This document shows positions 22,801 through 34,758 of a stretch of 64,000 bases of DNA, piece by piece. A model generated the notes under the pieces. That model was given only the letters and a program-made list of their open reading frames with translations. It had not been told where the DNA came from and ran no database searches. The DNA is taken from assembly GCF_042453785.1 (NCBI RefSeq), contig NC_091663.1:21288501-21352500 (forward strand), given 5' to 3'. Positions within the stretch are counted from its first letter, which is position 1, and each line of letters starts with the position of its first letter. Source of the DNA: Malus domestica (Eukaryota > Streptophyta > Magnoliopsida > Rosales > Rosaceae). The translations under genes were made by a program, and so were the position numbers.

Positions 22801-25800
22801 GTATCCTTGGGTCAAGCCCAAGCAATGAATAAATAACTAAAAATGCTAACATAAAAGGTCCTACTTGTCCACTTGATTAACGAACCCAACAAATAAATTA
22901 TTGATATTATAGTCTGTAGCCCACAATAACGACAACTCACTGTTGTCACGATAAGCAAGCAACAAATTCCCAATGATGCAATATTACCATCTTGCCCCTC
23001 ATTGGGAAATACATACAAATCGTCTTATTAGCGCCTCGACCGCACTCTCGTACCACCCTCTCGGGTGACAACGCAATTAGCACACAATTTCCTAAATTGT
23101 AATCTCGATTATTCAAAGACATATTCATAATACTCCTATGTCAATCATGTTCTATGCATAAAATCTCCATTCACATTTCAAATGGTGTCATACTCAAATC
23201 AAAAGTGTAACCGCAATTACACACAACTCTAACAAAGATAAGTGTCAATCATAACCATGCTGAAACTATAAAACATACAAAAGCAAAATGTTCTCTAAGA
23301 TCCGGGTAGTTCATTCAAACTAGCCATTAGTCTAAGGGTGAAATGTGGTGTTAGACAAAGGCTTAGTATACATGGCCTTCAAGAAGACTTCCCAAGACTT
23401 AGAAGTAAAATGTGCATCACAGTGAGACACATTAGTGACATGCACACCATGTAGCCAAACAATGTAGTTCACAAATACCTTAGTGAGCAGTTTCATTGTG
23501 AATTTCCCTCGGGTTTAGCGAAAAACTATCTCGAGTAGGATAAAAGAACATTCAAGAATTTGAGGTTCAAAACTGGTTCATCAAATCTAGAATACAAGAT
23601 AACTGGATTGAACATATAACATCTTGTTATAACAGTAGCTTCAGGAATATTCAATCACCAACGGTAAGGATTCGTTCAGTAGAGTATTTAGTGGGTGATT
23701 GAGGAATTGATGGTCACAACTAGAATTTCAAGGTCCGAGCGATTCACCTAAATGGTATGTCTGCTTCAAAAATAATATGAAGTGTAGTAGGGTAAACACG
23801 TGCCTAAAGTTGTCTGGAATGTCTTCTAGCACAAAAGGTGAATATGGAATTGCAATCAACATAGATGCTGATCGAAACGCCAGAAAAATATGATAAATTC
23901 GAGTATGAGTAAATTTACCAAATGGTTTAAAATGTAGTCTTCCCAGGGCCAACGAAATGTGAGTTAACTTGTCAAGCCGGTTGATAATCGCCAAAACATC
24001 ATCATAATATTCACATTGTACAAAATACCTCGTATCGAGAGTTTATGGTGATATTTCCCATCTCTATTTGCATACAGATGGTGATTATAACCACTCAAAT
24101 GATTTCTTGATGATTTGTAAGTAACGTCTAACCAATACCCATGAATTCCAACTAAAACAGAATAGGACCAGCTGAAAGTATTTCAAGGGTAGATAATGTC
24201 TTTTGCTACGGTAAGCAGTAATTACGTTTGCACAACCGGGGTGATACACGATAGTGCAATCATAGATGTTGGTTTGGTTTGTTCCTTCCACTACCATTGC
24301 CAGAAATTTAGTTTATTTCCAATGCGGATGTATTTGAGAAGTCTAAGATTAATAAAGGTCCTAAACACGTTTCTCCACCAAGAAGTGTCATTCGGTTTTC
24401 AAATGAAGATGATAACCGTTAACTTTAAGTCATAAGTAAGATGGTTCGTTTCCTACGGTCCCAAACGCGGGGGAACAAATGTGGTACTCTATTATGTTGC
24501 ATCTACACAACCAAAACATCCAAAGAAAACATCATCTTGGATCTCCAAAATTATTGATGTCATCGAAATGTACGAACAATGGTAGGAAATAGACAACACT
24601 TCAGTTGTCACAAATTTAATTGTATTTCATGTCTCCGCTAAACTTATTTTCCCCCGGCCACGTGGAAAGGAAAATTACCACCGCTGAAAGTCACTAACCA
24701 CATGCCGATAAAATCAACAACGCCAAAGGATATCACAACTTCACAACTATTTGTGGAATATGAAATTTTCGACATTTGCAACCTTTTGGAAATTGACAAG
24801 AATGTCATTTGCTGAGATCACATCTCCCAAAAAGTACCAACTAAACAAAGGTAATATTTGAGGAATTTTATATAAAGCTAAATGTTAGTGTAAGGAGAAT
24901 TTAATCTCGTTGCTTAGATAAGTGAGAAAGTTATCAGTAAGACCACTACTAATTCGACAAGCTACAGAAGAAAACTCGAGTTCCAAAAGTTGGTCGGTAG
25001 ACCATCGATTCGAAGTATGGATTAACAGTTTTAATCGTCACCCGATAGAGTTGCTAAAATTTAGGTACGATCCTAAGGTTTAGTCTTTCGCCATCCCGAA
25101 CAGGTTTGGGATTCCCTAGATAAAGTGTTTGGTTTGATAAATTCCTAATCAGTAAGCCTTTGTAACTAAGTTCTCTCAATGACTTAGGAATTGATCCAAA
25201 AGACTCAAGGAAATTGGTGTAGTACAAGAAAGTGGATTGATGGTGTGCTTCACTTCACCATTTGGTGATATCCCAGATAAATATTTTAGAAATGACGACA
25301 GATGTATACATCCTCGAAACATACCACACTACTTTATTTCTATACACCACGTACTAAAAGGTCTTCACAATTTTCTCAATGCTCATTTCGCTGTTACAGT
25401 GGGAAAATAATTCATGCCTTAATTATAATATTTGTTTGTGGAAGTGATCAGAAAAGTGACTGGTCGAAGAGGTTTTAGTTACCTAAATGGGTAATATGGT
25501 TAACACAACCATGAGTTTACGGTCCTCCTACAAAGCTTGCCCTTAAGTTTCCATGATTTTAATTTCTTCAGCTTAGATAGCCTCTGTTACTCAGCCGTGC
25601 CGCTAATTAACACACTTATGATATTTTAATATTGTTTGTTACCCTGAAATTGTAAACCAGCATTCTGACATAAGGGTAGGATACTAGCATATATGCCCGG
25701 TATCAGAAATCATACTGCCTGAATACTGGTTGATAGTTCCTGGATATCAGATAATATCGTCAATTATCAGCCCCACCATAGGCTAATTATAGATTAGAGC

Positions 25801-26367
25801 TCGCTTAAGTGGATGGTTTCAAATGGATGGTAAGAAATTGGTCATTTGAGGTGGTTTCATTAATTCTAGGGAAAATACTTACTATTTCGGGGATTTCTAC
25901 TTACCATAGGTATAACAACTCGTACGTCTGTGCCTATACTCATCAAATTGAAGAATACATTGTCGAAAGGAAATCTAAGACTAGTGTTGGTTGGAGTGTC
26001 ACTAAAGACATTTTTGGAAATTTTGACGAAAGTACAACTTCGTAGGAATTCCGATAAATGGTATACTAATGGATACTGCCAAGGAATCAAAACTATTATT
26101 GGATCCTAACTCGAAAGGATTGATAATGATAACGAGATAAATGTAATGGATTTGATTGGTAAATCTTTGGTGGCACACAATTATCAATACATTAGCCCTG
26201 TTTTGGGGCCTTCCACTTATACCAAAACGGGATTTTCCTTGGTAGGCGATTTCTTCATTTAATGTCTAAAAGTGTTCGCCAAAATGATGTTCTAGAATGT
26301 CGATAAGTCGTCCAAGTCATTCAAAACTTAGAAAAAGTTAACACATTTTTCGTGCTCGACACGATTG
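22801..26367 (-). pseudogene. Strongly decayed minus-strand Tekay-like pol
   Basis: The minus strand reads right to left. At 24085-24297 it holds YDCTIVYHPGCANVITAYR, matching the end of gypsy RNase H. At 23728-23994 it holds INRLDKLTHISLALG, matching the integrase core (DRLTKSAHF in related elements). Near 23300-23480 a diverged match to the rest of the integrase core is visible at DNA level. The 24300-26367 part should hold RT, protease and gag, but I can no longer read motifs in it. Many stops and shifts show it is much older than the plus-strand element inserted beside it. Confidence 0.55.
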
Positions 26368-26505
26368 ACACATCCCGACCCCAATATTCTCTGAATACCC
26401 GGATAGGCACGTGCTGGCCAACACTTGAGGGTGACGAAAGCCATTTATTGATTACAAGAGTAATGATTAGGAGGAACATAAGCATATCGGGGTCGGGACA
26501 TGTCA
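26368..26505 (+). repeat. Truncated and inverted 5' LTR end of the plus-strand gypsy element
   Basis: The last 17 bases (GGGGTCGGGACATGTCA) are a normal LTR end, followed by a primer site. The preceding 118 bases are the reverse complement of the last part of the 3' LTR (about 33604-33723), so the segment starts TGACACATCCCGACCCC and is palindromic at its ends. The expected 2.3 kb of LTR to the left is missing. This looks like a deletion with inversion at the left end. Confidence 0.75.
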
Positions 26506-26509
26506 AATT

Positions 26510-26526
26510 TGGTATCAGAACATGGT
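26510..26526 (+). promoter_or_regulatory. Primer-binding site (initiator tRNA-Met)
   Basis: TGGTATCAGAACATGG lies four bases after the LTR end. It matches the complement of the initiator tRNA-Met 3' end at its first ten bases, with changes after that. This primer is usual for Tekay/Del gypsy elements. Confidence 0.75.
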
Positions 26527-26591
26527 TAGGGTTCTTTCCACCAATTTGGTAAATTTCAGTCTTTCTAAATCTTGTTGTCTTTGTCAGAATC

Positions 26592-27660
26592 ATGGCTAAT
26601 CCTGGTAGGAATGTGCCTCGACAACCTCGTTCTTCTATAATGGGGGGAATCCAGCAGTTTACCATTGCATTAATGAATGCTTTTCCGAGTCATAAGCTGA
26701 ATCAGACGTATTTAGAAATTGCTAGAAGTTATGGGGTTACTAAGTTGAAAACTATGGGGAATTGTGAGGAGACTGAGCAGTGGTTAGAGAAAATGGAGGA
26801 TACTTTAGAGGCGATGAAGTGTCCTCTAAATGAGTGGGCAAATACTGCAGGTTTCTTTATTTAGGGTAATGCTAGGAGTTGGTGGAAATCAACAAAGGAA
26901 TCTCGTCCACCTGGTTCTCAGATGACATGGGCTACCTTTAGAAAACGTTTTATTACTTACTTCCTAAGCCCCAGCTACAGATTGAGGAAGAGGCAGGAAT
27001 ATTTAGAGTTCCGACATGGTGACCTCAGCATCACAAAATTTGACAATACTTTCAGGCGCTTGGCTAGGCATCATGATGAGACTTATGATAATCCACAAGC
27101 ACAGATGGATCAGGCGATAATTGCACTGAACCAGGAGTACCGTACATTGGTAACTGCTCAGAGAACCAGAACTTATGAGGAAGTAATCAAGATAAGTCTG
27201 AATATAGAACAGTCTAAGTGGGATACGGAGATGCAGGATCAACCTCAGACTTGGATCCAATCCCAGAGATAGAATAAACAGCGGAATCAGAATCAAATGA
27301 GTCAGAATTTTCGATCGTGGAGTACCAGAGAATCAGTGGGTCCCTCCAATTATGTAGGTCCCAGACATTCTTTTTCCTTTAAATGACCAGGTTGGGATTC
27401 AGGGTCGTCCAGTGAAGGCTCAGGCAACGAGTCGGCGAGATGATGTTTCGATCATTTCACTCCAAGTTATATGGTATGTAATCAGTGTGGGTTACATCAT
27501 CGAAGAAGTTGTGGAATAACTGTTGTAGTTTGTCACAGGTGCGGTGGTATTGGGTATTTTATTCATGATTGTCCTTCAGCACCACCGCTTAGTGATTTTA
27601 CCTCTGGCTCAAGCTACAGTGGATATCACCCAGTTCAGAATTTTAGCGCCTGACAGAGCT
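26592..27660 (+). pseudogene. Tekay-like gag (broken)
   Basis: Frames at 26592-26864, 26922-27272 and 27471-27653 are in one register, separated by stops, two of which (26862 and 27270) are TAG that could come from CAG. The gag core is seen as EETEQWLEKMEDTLEAMKCP and RKRFITYFLSPSYR with KRQEYLEFRHGDLSI. A zinc knuckle near 27534-27575 (CHRCGGIGYFIHDC) has Tyr where the zinc-binding His should be. Gag would form the virus-like particle. The first ATG after the primer site, 26592, is the natural start. Confidence 0.8.
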
Positions 27661-27890
27661 ATGATGGCGGTGGCAGTAGTAGTCGGAGTTATGGTAGCAG
27701 TACTAATCATAACTACAGGGGTAACAGAGGTCTGCAGTTGGGTGGCAAAGGTAGCCAGAGTTTTAGAGGGAGTGACAACAGGAGTGCTCAGTTTTCGACC
27801 CAGTAGCAGGCTGGAACATATTCTGGTAACAGTAATCAGGGGAACAGAGCAGGACGTAGTTCTAGAAGTCATGGCGGTCGGAACAATAAT

Positions 27891-28280
27891 GTGAGGTATC
27901 AGGTTCATGGACGTATGAACGTCATGACTCAGCATGGGGCTGATCAGGATCCTCGAGTTATCACTGGTAAGTTACCTGTCTGTAATACTTGGGCTAGAGT
28001 TTTAATTGATCCGGGTGCTACACAGCCTTTTGTTTCTTCATCTTTTGCTCGGGTTATACCTTCTCAACCTCAGCCACTAGGTTTTGATATGTTGATTCAA
28101 ATGCCAAGTGGTGAATTGTTTTGTGCTCAATGGCAATATCAAAATTGTCCAGTTATTGTGGAAGGGGAAAACTTAGAGATTGATTTAATTCCTTTCAAAT
28201 TGGCAGAGTTTGTGTCATTCTGGGAATGGATTGGCTATCTAAGCACCAAGCGAATGTTGCATGTTGCGAGAAAATCGTGA
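27891..28280 (+). pseudogene. Tekay-like aspartic protease (broken)
   Basis: The motif WARVLIDPGATQPFVSSSFA corresponds to the catalytic segment, usually DSGATHSF. Here Ser is replaced by Pro and His by Gln, so activity is doubtful. The frame ends at 28278 and the polyprotein continues in another frame from about 28226, so a small indel separates protease from RT. Confidence 0.75.
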
Positions 28281-29430
28281 CGTTCAATCGACTAGGACTT
28301 CCAGCAATTACATTTATGGGTGAGCGACGTGTCCTCCCCAATAGTTTTATTTCTGCCATTCGAGCAACTAGGTTGCTGAATAAGGGTTGTGTAGGGTTTT
28401 CAGCCCACGTAGTTGTGAAAGATGAACCTTCTTTACGTCCAGAAAATGTGCCAGTTGTAAGGAATTTCATCGATGTGTTTCTTGATGATTTACCGGGGTT
28501 GCCACCTATGAGGGAAATTGAGTTTACTATCGATTTACTCCCAAGTACAAATCCTATTTCCTTGGCACTTTATCGAATAGCACCAGCGGAGTTGAGGGAA
28601 TTGAAGATCCAACTCCAGGAATTGGTAGACAAAGGTTACATCCAATCGAGTATATCCCCGTGGGGAGCTCCTGTTCATTTTGTTAGAAAGAATGATGGAT
28701 CAATGAGACTCTGTATCGATTATAGGCAACTGAGTCAGGTGACGGTGAAGAATCATTACCCTCTGCCTCGGATCGATGATTTGTTTGATCAATTGAAAGG
28801 TGCTCAGATATTTTCAAAATTGATCTTCGATCGGGTTGCCATCAATTGAGGATTTACGAGGATGATGTCCTGAAAACTACTTTCCGTACGAGGTATGGGC
28901 ATTATGAATTTCGTGTCATGCCTTTCGGATTGACAAATGCACCTGCAACATTCATGGATCTGATGAACAGAGTCTTTAGACCGTATATGGATCGGTTTGT
29001 GATTGTGTTCATTGATGAGATTTTAATTTATTCTAGAAGTGTGAATAAGCACAAGAAGCATTTGAGGCTAGTGCTGGAATAACTGAGGGACAACCAGCTT
29101 TATGCCAAGTTCAGTAAGTGCTAGTTTTGGTTAACTCAGGTTGGTTTTCTTGGACACATAGTTTCTGCTGAAGGAATCAGTATGGATCCCTAAAAGGTGT
29201 CAGTAGTGTCTAACTAGGAACAACCGAAGAGTGTCACTTAAATAAGAAGTTTTCTGGGTTTGGCAGGGTATTATCAAAGATTTATTTAGAATGTTTCTGC
29301 AATTGCTCTTCCTCTTACTAAATTGACTCGTAAAGGTGTTCAGTTTGTGTGGGATGAAAATTGTGAACAAAGTTTTCAGGAGCTTAAGCGACGCCTTACT
29401 CAGGCCCCTATTCTCGCTTTTCCATGATGT
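28226..29430 (+). pseudogene. Tekay-like reverse transcriptase (broken, catalytic Asp changed)
   Basis: The frame at 28226-28849 has [20 protein letters not shown] and the [20 protein letters not shown] region. A shift follows, and 28846-29082 has [20 protein letters not shown] and the palm motif [15 protein letters not shown]. The second Asp of the FIDD pair is Glu here, which should impair polymerisation. After 29082 five stops occur within about 210 bases (29080-29290), several looking like TGG or CAG turned to TAG. The copy is dead. Confidence 0.82.
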
Positions 29431-29860
29431 TTCTCTATCAGGTTTTGGGTATATAATGATGCAACATGGAAAAGTTATAGCCTATGCTTCCAGACAACTC
29501 AAAACCCATGAAAGAAATTATCCCACTCATGATTTGGAGTTAGGAGCTGTGATTTTCGCTTTGAAGATTTGGAGGAACTACTTATATGGAGAGAAATATC
29601 GTATTTTTACGGATCATAAGAGTCTTAAGTATGTGTTCACCAAGAATAAGTTGAATTTGAGACAGATAAGGTGGATGGAGCTTATCAGTGATTATGACTG
29701 TTTGATTGAGTACCATCATGGGCATGCTAATGCCGTGGCTAATGCTCTTAGTCGGAAACATCACGAGCAGCTTGCATCACTTCAAGCTGTACACATTCTG
29801 TTACTATTTTCTTTTCAGGAAACTGGTATTAATTTGGAACTTGATGAGCAACTTGGCTAG
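29431..29860 (+). pseudogene. Tekay-like RNase H (mostly open)
   Basis: The frame reads [60 protein letters not shown] and [20 protein letters not shown]. Acidic residues are present in the DLEL and TDHK motifs, but the first Asp motif (usually SDAS) is damaged at the 5' edge near 29430. This is the most intact part of this polyprotein. Confidence 0.78.
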
Positions 29861-29892
29861 CACATTTTCAGGTTAGACTTATCTTTGTAAAC

Positions 29893-31237
29893 ATGGTCAT
29901 AGAAGCTCAGGAACTTGATCCAGAATACGCCGAATTAAAGGAACAAGTGTTAAAAGGGAATAATGATAAATTCATCATCCGTAAAGACGGATCGTTATTG
30001 AAAGGAACTGTTTGTTCGTGCCTAAAGATAATGAAGCTATTAAGAAGGAAATTCTTGATGAGGCTCATACTTTAGCTTATGCTATGCATCCATGAAGTAC
30101 TAAATTGTATCGCACCATTTATCCTTTCTATTACTGGGAAGGAATGAAACGAGATGTAGCAGAGTATGTGAGCAGATGTTTAATTTGTCAACAGGTTAAA
30201 GCAGACAGACAGAGACCTGAAGGACTGATGCAGAATCTTTCGATACCAGTTTGGAACTGGGAGGATATCACTATGGACTTTGTGTACGGGCTACCTAGAA
30301 CACCGGCAATGTATGATGGTATCTGGGTAATTTTTGTTGATAATATTGTTCGTCTACATGGTGTAACCGTTTCCATTGTGTCAGACAGAGATCCCAAATT
30401 TACTTCCAGGTTTTGGAAAGCCTTAATGCCGCTAGGGGTACTCAGTTACTATTCAGCACTGCTTATCATCCACAAACTGATGGTCAGTCCGAGCGGACGA
30501 TTCACACTTTAGAGGACATGTTAAGAGTGTCTGTATTACAGTGGAAAGGCAGCTGGGATAACTATTTGTCGTTGGTGGAGTTTGCTTACAATAATAGCTA
30601 TCACTCGAGCATTGGTATGGCGCCTTTTGAAGTACTTTACGGGAAGGCATATAGGACGCCATTATGTTGGACAGAGGCAGGAGAAAGGTCATTGGTAGGA
30701 CCAGAGATTGTGGATACCACCAACACTAACATCCTAGTGATTAAGGTAAATTTGAAAGCAGCACAAAACCGATAGAAAAGCATTGCAGACAAACACTCCA
30801 AAGATCGTGAGTTTACAATGGGTGACTTTGTATTCTTGAAATTGTCTCCCTGGAAGGGTGTTGTTCGTTTTGGTAAGTAAGGAAAGCTAAGTCCTCGATA
30901 CGTCAGTCCCAATCAAATTATTAAGAGAATTAGTGCAGTTACTTATAGGTTGGAGCTACCACCGGAGTTGTCACTGATCCATAACATTTTCCATGTTTCC
31001 ATGCTTCTGAAATATGTACCAGATCCCTCTCATATCATCCAGATAGAGCCATTGGAAGTAAATCCTGATGCTAGTTATGTAGAAGAACCAGTGGCTATCC
31101 TTGACAGACAGGATAAAGTGTTGCAGAACAAAGTTATTCCTTTGGTAAAGGTACTGTGGAGGAACCATGCAGTTGAAAAAGCTACTTGGGAAACAGAGGA
31201 ATCAATGAGGAACCAATATCCCTTTCCTTTTGTGTAA
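29893..31237 (+). pseudogene. Tekay-like integrase with C-terminal chromodomain-like part (broken)
   Basis: Frames at 29893-30075, 30105-30512, 30413-30775 and 30950-31237 cover the integrase. The zinc-binding end is CLICQQVKADRQRPEGLMQ, the first catalytic Asp is in ITMDFVYGLPRT, the second in VSDRDPKFTSRFW and the Glu in DGQSERTIHTLEDML. Compared with the copy at 57925-59310, about 35 codons are missing between GIWVI and IVRLHGV, so an in-element deletion removed part of the core. The end (EEPVAILDRQDKVLQNKVIP and WRNHAVEKATWETEESM) is the chromodomain-like module that Tekay elements use for targeting heterochromatin. Confidence 0.82.
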
Positions 31238-31265
31238 ATTCGCAATTTCGAGGACGAAATTTCTG

Positions 31266-31278
31266 TAAGGGGGTAGAT
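31266..31278 (+). promoter_or_regulatory. Polypurine tract of the plus-strand gypsy element
   Basis: TAAGGGGGTAGAT lies directly before the 3' LTR, about 30 bases after the pol stop and following the TTCGAGGACGAAATTTC motif typical of this lineage. Confidence 0.8.
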
Positions 31279-32102
31279 TGTTACAACCACCCCCATATTT
31301 CCTTGTTATTTCTATGTTCCCCTAGAACATTTTTAAATTTATCAATTTAATCCTTTATTCTCTTTTAATCTTAGCCATTGATCTAGATTCTCTATTATTC
31401 CTAAACTGCCATGTGGCAGCTCTCCGACTCTCTTCTCTTCCCTCTCTTCCCGAAACATTTTCTAATCTCAGACATCTCTCTCTCTCTTTCACGGATCTCT
31501 CTTCTCTCCCTTCACTCTCTGCACCATGACCTGCCAAGCATCCTGCATGCAACTCTATTTAGACCATATTCATCATCATCTCCCTTGCACCGTGTCTCTC
31601 CCTCTCCGTCGCAGTGAGGTTGAGGAACTCAGAGAAGGGACCTCCGACGGATTTCTCCATTTCTTTCTACTAGGTAAGTTCAATTACCTTTTTAATTTAC
31701 CATTTTGGTTTCTAGACATTGTGTGATGAAAACCATGTGGTTTTTCCAAGGTTTTGTGGACGGGAACAGCACAGGGGAAATTCATCCATATTTTTTGGCG
31801 AACCCGTGACTTTCGAGGTTTCTTTCTGAGCTCTCATAGCCGTTCACGGCAAAACTAGGGTATGGAAATTACTCCACTCTCTTTCCTCTTCATTTTAGTA
31901 CTTGTTTTGAGTAGTGGTTTAATTGTTCACCGTCGACCGGAGCATTTTCCTTTCCGGTGTTCTTCCCCGATTTGCACCCGAGCACACCCAAAGCCACCAG
32001 GCCATCCGGCCTTCTCGAACATCACGGGCCTTAGCCCAGTCCTAAAACTAGCCCATTTTTTCCTTTTAATTTATTGGCATGCGGGCCATGCCCTGCTTGG
32101 GC

Positions 32103-32375
32103 CGTGAGTGTGTGTAGAGTGTGTGTGTGTGTGTGTGTGTATGTGTGATGTGGGCCATGCCCTGCATGGCCTATGTGTGGTGTGTGTGATATGCAGTGCG
32201 TGTGTGTGTTGTGTGTGTGTGTGTATACCGTGAGTGTGTGTGCATGTCATGCATGCTTATGCATGTTGTGCATGTGTGTATGTTTGTGTGGTGTGTGTGT
32301 GTGTGTTGTGCACGTGTGGGTGTGTATGTATGTGTTGTGCAGGTGTGTTTATGTGGGCTGGTGCGTGTGTGTGTA
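32103..32375 (+). repeat. Degenerate (TG)n-rich tract in the LTR
   Basis: Long runs of TG alternate with short GTGCATG-like interruptions. It gives false open frames on both strands. It is also a candidate for polymorphism and for Z-DNA. Confidence 0.85.
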
Positions 32376-33054
32376 AGTGTGATTTGGGTTAAGCCCAAAC
32401 CACCCTTCTTCACCCTAAACCCTTTTAACCCAAAAACCTTAGGATCCTAAAACCCATTAGACCTTAACCCATTCAACCCAAATCCTTTATTTAATTTAGT
32501 TCAAGTCCAAATCCTTTAGAAAATCCTTTTAGTTATTTATTTCATTTTTTTGTGCTTAGGTGAAGTTGCTAGTGAGGGAATTCGTAATCCTTATCCGCAC
32601 AACTCTACTGCTAAGGAGTATCTGTGAGGGACCCCTTCTAAAATTATATGAATTTATGGTTTAATTGCATAAATGAATAGCATGCCTTACGAATTATTAA
32701 CTGAATTTATGTTAAGCAGATTTATGAAATATGTTATTTATCGTCTCGTTTTTTGTGAGGAATTAATTGTTGGCCTATATTGAGCTATATTTTAAAATAT
32801 CGTATTTTCTAGAAAATATATATATATAATAAAAAACAAATAAAAAAATAGAAAAAACATGAACTGGAAGACTATCTAATGGATGACGATAGGATGGTAG
32901 AACATGTTTTAGAAACCGCTCTTTATACTATAGACGATGGATGACTTTATACTGTGAAGTGGTTATTTAAGAGAGACGTAACTATTTGTGAGTACCTAGT
33001 GGACACTATGCCGCCTAGGGCGAGGATCTGGTGTTGGCAGATAGGCCAGGTGAA

Positions 33055-33170
33055 ATAATCCCTAGCTACGGGCTGAGGGACACGGAGCAGGCATTGGGCC
33101 GAAAGTTGGTAATCTCTGGCTACGGGCGCAAAGACCACAGTGCTGGCATAGGGCCGGGAAATATATATTT
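33055..33170 (+). repeat. Two-copy tandem repeat in the LTR
   Basis: Two diverged units of about 60 bp share CTACGGGC, a CAGGCATTGGGCCG-like block and GGTAATC-like joints (33060-33112 and 33114-33165). Confidence 0.55.
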
Positions 33171-33803
33171 ATTCAGTGATCTTACTAGCAGTACATTATT
33201 CTAAAAGACGATTTATGAGACGTTTGATATTTTGTGTTTCACGATATGACTTTTGAGATATTTTTGGCATGCTAGGATTTTTATTAAATCCATCACTTAT
33301 TATGCTAGTAGTTTTCTTTATATATAAACTGTGGGGGTTAGTATCTTAATAATTGTTTTATTATTGTTGTATATATATGAACTTGGTTCACTCACCTTTG
33401 TTTTGCGCCCCCATTCAGGTCTTTGAAACGAGGACTACGACACAATGTACGAGGCATTCCCCTACCAGTAGCAATCTATCACTCACTTGTGTGATATCTT
33501 GTAATGATCCTTCCTTTTTGTGATCTTGTTTTAGATTGTGTTCTGTGCACTCTAGACACTTCCTTAAATTTTGTTTATTACTCTTGGATTCTAATGAATA
33601 TTCATGCTTATGTTCCTCCTAATCATTACTCTTGTAATCAATAAATGGCTTTCGTCACCCTCAGGTGTCAGCCAGCACGTACCTATTCGGGTATTTAGAG
33701 AATATTGGGGTTGGGACGTGTCAGCGGTGGCAATATTCAAGAATTATGCTCAAGAACCAAGAATGCTTACATCACGCGTGAGATGAACACAATACTGCCC
33801 AAA

Positions 33804-33822
33804 CTTATGCTCTGATACCAAA
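33804..33822 (-). promoter_or_regulatory. Primer-binding site of the outer minus-strand element
   Basis: The minus strand reads TTTGGTATCAGAGCATAAG, matching the initiator tRNA-Met primer site for its first 12 or so bases. It lies just inside the LTR at 33824 and proves that element reads leftward. Confidence 0.8.
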
Positions 33823-33823
33823 C

Positions 33824-34758
33824 TAACACACCCCAACCCAGAATGTCCACCTGGACTCCTAATTGAGTTGTGTTGGCCGATACCTTGGGGGTGACGAAAC
33901 CATAAAGTGTAGTGATGTGGAAAATGTGAATAAATTTAAACCTAAAAGTGTCTAAGTATAAGAGTGGCTAGTGAGTGAGAATGAACTCATTTCACACGTG
34001 ATGTTAAAGTATAAGTAAAGTACAGTAAAGTGGGATGAGAATTATACCATCAAGGATAATCTCTAATACCAAGATTTGCCAATAATTCTCGTCGACACGG
34101 AAGCTCGGCACTAAAACCTGGAAAGGCAAAAAACAAGGGTGAGTGGGCCTAAAAACAAAGCTTTGTAAAAATCTTTTCAAAAACATAATAACCCCCAGCT
34201 GTAAAACAAGTACAGTTTTCAAAACATACATACTACATAAAGTAAGAAATACTTACTATAAGCTGCAATATCTCAAGATTCAATACGGCACAATATTTCG
34301 TAAGTAAACGCATGACGTCCGTAATCAACATAATCTCGCATAAGCAACCATATCATGTCAAGTGCTCATCAACACATGTTGACACACGAGTTCATGCAGA
34401 GGTATTCTGACATGAACAGGACTAGGTGTAACAATCATATATGCTCTAGTACTACAATCACGTGAAGATTGACGCTATTTTCAGCACATACAAGCCATAA
34501 TTGCCTATAGCAATCTAAGCCAGGACTGGCACTTACAATGGATCCAAAGTGAGTGTACGGTGCGATGTGCACATACACGTGAAAAACTGGCCCTGGCCCG
34601 TGCGAGTACTAACACCAGTGCAGCAAATGATAAGCAGATAACATAAATCCTGTCACAGTGATTCGATCATTCTAGTCAACATAATATTATTCATAGCAAT
34701 AAACTTAATTAAGGCATCCCGTAAGATTTATAATGATTTCCTAATTTCACTGTTACGT
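33824..34758 (-). repeat. 5' LTR (partial) of the outer minus-strand gypsy element
   Basis: Begins TAACACACCCCAACCC on the plus strand and is collinear with 20737-21463. Similarity stops abruptly near 34755, so its outer part is lost. It holds about 200 bp (34292-34500) absent from the left copy. In that block, TTCATG at 34391-34396 pairs with CATGAA at 34411-34416, in the position where related LTRs carry the hairpin module. Confidence 0.75.

Larger units (their letters stand above)
31279..33723 (+). repeat. 3' LTR of the plus-strand Tekay-like element
   Basis: Starts TGTTACAACCACCCCC after the polypurine tract and ends GGGTTGGGACGTGTCA. Length is 2445 bp. It contains CT-rich stretches (31440-31520), a TG-rich tract (32103-32375), a short AT run near 32818-32829 and a 60-bp tandem duplication near 33055-33170. 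Open frames in it, including the Cys/Val-rich ones in the TG tract, are repeat artefacts. A matching target duplication cannot be checked because the 5' LTR is damaged. Confidence 0.88.

Noticed and set aside
26321..26665. 114-codon minus-strand frame over the inverted LTR end
   Set aside because: It runs antisense through the LTR end, primer site and gag start, so it is a shadow.
32171..32450. Cys/Val-rich open frames on the plus strand and His/Thr-rich ones on the minus strand
   Set aside because: They are translations of a TG/CA repeat in an LTR.
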